DNA of 23,304 nucleotides from the NCBI GenBank assembly GCA_934177545.1, contig CAKPPI010000010.1:1-23304 (forward strand), read 5' to 3'. The translations under genes were made by a program, and so were the position numbers. This document shows, one piece after another, positions 21,118 through 23,304 of this stretch. Below the pieces are notes generated by a model. The model was given only the letters and a program-made list of their open reading frames with translations, was not told where the DNA came from and did no database searches. Origin of the DNA: an uncultured Bacilli bacterium. Lineage in GTDB: Bacteria > Bacillota_I > Bacilli_A > RF39 > UBA660. Positions within the stretch are counted from its first letter, which is position 1, and every line of letters begins with the position of its first letter.

Positions 21118-23229
21118 ATGTATCAAGAACAAAATCAAGAAAAAGAAAAAGTATTAGAAAAATATGGTCGTAATATAAATGAAGCAGTCCTTGCTGGTAA
21201 GATAGATCCAGTTATTGGTCGTGATGAAGAAATCAGAAGTATTACAAGGGTTTTGTCACGTAAAACAAAAAATAACCCCGTATTAATAGGTGAACCAGGA
21301 GTTGGTAAAACTGCTATTGTAGAAGGTCTTGCCCTAAGAATAGTAAAAGGAGATGTCCCTGCTAGCTTAAAAAATAAAACTGTTTGGGAACTAGATATGG
21401 CTTCCTTAGTAGCTGGTGCTAAGTACCGTGGAGAGTTTGAAGAGAGATTAAAAAATGTCTTAAATGAAGTTAAGAAAAGTGAAGGCTCTATCATCATGTT
21501 TATTGATGAGATTCATACTATAGTTGGTACTGGTAATATGGAAGGAGCTATGGATACTTCTAACATTCTAAAGCCAATGCTAGCTCGTGGTGAAATTCAT
21601 GTGATTGGTGCAACAACTTTAAACGAATATCGTAAATATATTGAAAAAGATGGTGCCCTTGAAAGACGTTTCCAAAAGATTAAAGTAAGTGAACCAACCG
21701 TAATGGATACTATTACTATCTTAAGAGGACTTAAAGAAAGATTTGAAATTCATCATGGAGTTACTATTCAAGATAAAGCACTTGTTGCTGCAGCAACCTT
21801 ATCAGATAGATATATAACAGATAGATTTTTACCTGATAAAGCTATTGACTTAATAGATGAAGCTTGTGCAACAATTAGAGTTCAGATGGATTCAGTTCCT
21901 AATGCACTTGACTCTTTAACTAGAAAAATAATGAGCCTAGAAATAGAACGTCAAGCAATAAAGAAAGAAAAAGACCAGTTATCAATGAATCGTAAAGATG
22001 AAATAGATAAAGAATTAGTAGATTTAAAGAAACAAGAGAAAGACTTCAAATCAGCTTGGGAAGAAGAGAAAGGTCTTTATACCAAGATACAAAATAAAAA
22101 GAAAGAAATAGAAAAGGCAAGATTCGACTTAGAACAAGCAGAAAACAAATATGATTTAGAAACTGCTGCTAGATTAAGACATGGTACCTTACCTAGACTT
22201 GAAAAAGAACTAGAAGAGTTAAAAAGTAAAGATACTAAAAAATTATTAAGTGACCATGTAGATGAAGAAGATATTGCAGCTATCATTTCTAAATGGACTA
22301 ATATACCACTAAGTAAACTAGTAAGTAGTGAGAAAGAAAAACTATTAAATCTAGAACAAGCAATGAAACATAGAGTAATGGGTCAAGATGAAGCTCTACA
22401 TCTAGTAAGTGAAGCCATTATTAAATCAAGAAGTGGTATTAAAGATCCTAATAGACCAATTGGTTCATTCATCTTCTTAGGCCCTACTGGAGTTGGTAAA
22501 ACTGAAGTAGCTAGAACTCTTGCTTATGAGCTATTTGATGATGAGAAACACATGATTCGTATTGATATGAGTGAATATATGGAGAAATTCAGTGTTTCAA
22601 GACTTATTGGTTCTCCTCCAGGATATGTTGGTTATGAAGAAGGAGGACAACTTACGGAAGCAGTAAGACGTAACCCCTATAGTATAGTATTATTCGATGA
22701 AATAGAAAAAGCTCATCCTGAAGTACTTAATTTACTACTACAAATCCTAGATGATGGTAGAATAACTGATTCTAATGGACGTACGGTAGATTTTAAAAAT
22801 ACTATTATTATAATGACCTCTAATCTTGGTAGTGAATACATCCTAGACGGTGATACTAGTAAAGTAGAAGGTGAATTAAGAAGTCATTTTAGACCAGAAT
22901 TTATCAACCGAATTGATGAAGTAATTATCTTTAAACCATTAACTAAGGAAGTAATATATCAAATTCTTGATAAAATTATTCATGATATAGAAAAACGACT
23001 AAGTAATGACCAAATTAAATTATCTTTAACAGATAAAGCTAAAGACTATTTAGTAGATACTGGTTATGACATTAATTATGGTGCCAGACCTTTAAAACGA
23101 GAAGTTAGTAAAACAATTGAAAGTTTATTAGCTCATGAATTAATTAAAGGTACTATACCATTTAATGCTACTGTTACTTTTGATGTTGAGGATAACAACT
23201 TGGTTATTTCTAAAGTAGACGTAAAATAG
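21118..23229 (+). CDS. clpB: ClpB disaggregase lacking the N-terminal domain
   Basis: ATP-driven ring protein that pulls apart aggregated proteins with DnaK after heat stress. Start is ATG 21118, after GAGGGG (21106-21111) and downstream of the promoter; the upstream extension to 21064 overlaps CIRCE and is not coding. Length 703 aa. NBD1 carries GEPGVGKTA (about residues 62-70) and the IDEIHT Walker B; the coiled-coil M-domain spans about 270-400; NBD2 carries GPTGVGKTE and FDEIEKAHP; sensor-2 GARPLKR is near the C-terminus. The M-domain length separates ClpB from ClpC and ClpA. The roughly 140-residue N-domain is absent, as in Mollicutes ClpB. The CIRCE site shows HrcA control. A strong terminator follows. 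Confidence 0.95.
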   Translation: MYQEQNQEKEKVLEKYGRNINEAVLAGKIDPVIGRDEEIRSITRVLSRKTKNNPVLIGEPGVGKTAIVEGLALRIVKGDVPASLKNKTVWELDMASLVAGAKYRGEFEERLKNVLNEVKKSEGSIIMFIDEIHTIVGTGNMEGAMDTSNILKPMLARGEIHVIGATTLNEYRKYIEKDGALERRFQKIKVSEPTVMDTITILRGLKERFEIHHGVTIQDKALVAAATLSDRYITDRFLPDKAIDLIDEACATIRVQMDSVPNALDSLTRKIMSLEIERQAIKKEKDQLSMNRKDEIDKELVDLKKQEKDFKSAWEEEKGLYTKIQNKKKEIEKARFDLEQAENKYDLETAARLRHGTLPRLEKELEELKSKDTKKLLSDHVDEEDIAAIISKWTNIPLSKLVSSEKEKLLNLEQAMKHRVMGQDEALHLVSEAIIKSRSGIKDPNRPIGSFIFLGPTGVGKTEVARTLAYELFDDEKHMIRIDMSEYMEKFSVSRLIGSPPGYVGYEEGGQLTEAVRRNPYSIVLFDEIEKAHPEVLNLLLQILDDGRITDSNGRTVDFKNTIIIMTSNLGSEYILDGDTSKVEGELRSHFRPEFINRIDEVIIFKPLTKEVIYQILDKIIHDIEKRLSNDQIKLSLTDKAKDYLVDTGYDINYGARPLKREVSKTIESLLAHELIKGTIPFNATVTFDVEDNNLVISKVDVK

Positions 23230-23277
23230 GGGCTGTCGAGAAATTAAGTAATTAATTTTCTTAACAGTCCTTTTTTT
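23230..23277 (+). terminator. Terminator of clpB
   Basis: GGGCTGT near 23230-23236 pairs with ACAGTCC (23264-23270, one G-T pair), and an inner AT-rich stem (GAGAAATTAA with TTAATTTTCTT) lengthens it; seven T follow. 23278-23304 holds only T-rich sequence. Confidence 0.9.
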
Positions 23278-23304
23278 GTTTTACACTTTTTTTCTTTTTT
23301 TGCT

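Noticed and set aside
1..23304. Mycoplasma genetic code (TGA as Trp)
   Set aside because: Genes are full length with TGA read as stop, two genes end in TGA, and Trp residues at conserved sites use TGG.

Overview
The window reads as a chromosomal segment from an AT-rich, low-GC Gram-positive bacterium, probably an uncultured member of the Bacilli close to the Mollicutes (RF39- or Erysipelotrichales-like). The pointers are a tmRNA whose tag ends FAFA as in mycoplasmas, a ClpB without the N-terminal domain as in Mollicutes, a HrcA/CIRCE site, a sortase, DUF368, CdaA/CdaR and AGGAGG-type ribosome sites throughout. TGA is used as a stop (for example 2003-2005 and 11973-11975) and Trp is encoded by TGG, so this is not a code-4 mycoplasma. 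The taxon is an inference.

Layout. 1-1272: tmRNA with its promoter and a thymidylate kinase. 1334-3091: a class B-like sortase overlapping a secreted protein that ends in a sorting-like motif. 3140-4132: three small helical, coat-protein/ferritin-like genes in an operon. 4083-4204: a cluster of four DnaA-box sequences. 4276-6624: a MacB-like ABC transporter. 6629-6704: tRNA-Thr(CGT). 6762-7098: a non-annotated locus with a 29-residue hydrophobic peptide gene on the minus strand facing a probable structured RNA on the plus strand. 7270-11402: envelope genes (DUF368 lipid-carrier transporter, a glycosyltransferase fused to a methyltransferase-like domain, a DUF6020 membrane protein). 11457-14202: a membrane-anchored protein, then cdaA-cdaR for c-di-AMP. 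14225-15529: DUF378 protein and a LolA-like lipoprotein, divergent. 15561-17621: three 40-bp phased repeats, then asnS and a thioredoxin-like protein without cysteines. 17707-18951: S41 (CtpA/B) protease. 19003-19258: a compact unit with a 20-codon ORF containing a run of ten G. 19285-21054: a large secreted TasA-like protein. 21051-23277: CIRCE-controlled clpB.

Most of the named genes serve the cell envelope (surface display, lipid-carrier recycling, glycan transfer, turgor/wall signalling by c-di-AMP, lipoprotein, processing protease) mixed with housekeeping functions (trans-translation, dTTP synthesis, Asn-tRNA charging, protein disaggregation). The two places that ordinary genes do not explain, and that most deserve follow-up, are the convergent small-peptide/RNA locus at 6762-7098, which is arranged like a type I toxin-antitoxin system, and the poly-G small ORF at 19137-19199, which looks like a phase-variable switch in front of a secreted surface protein. 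Both are proposals from sequence only.
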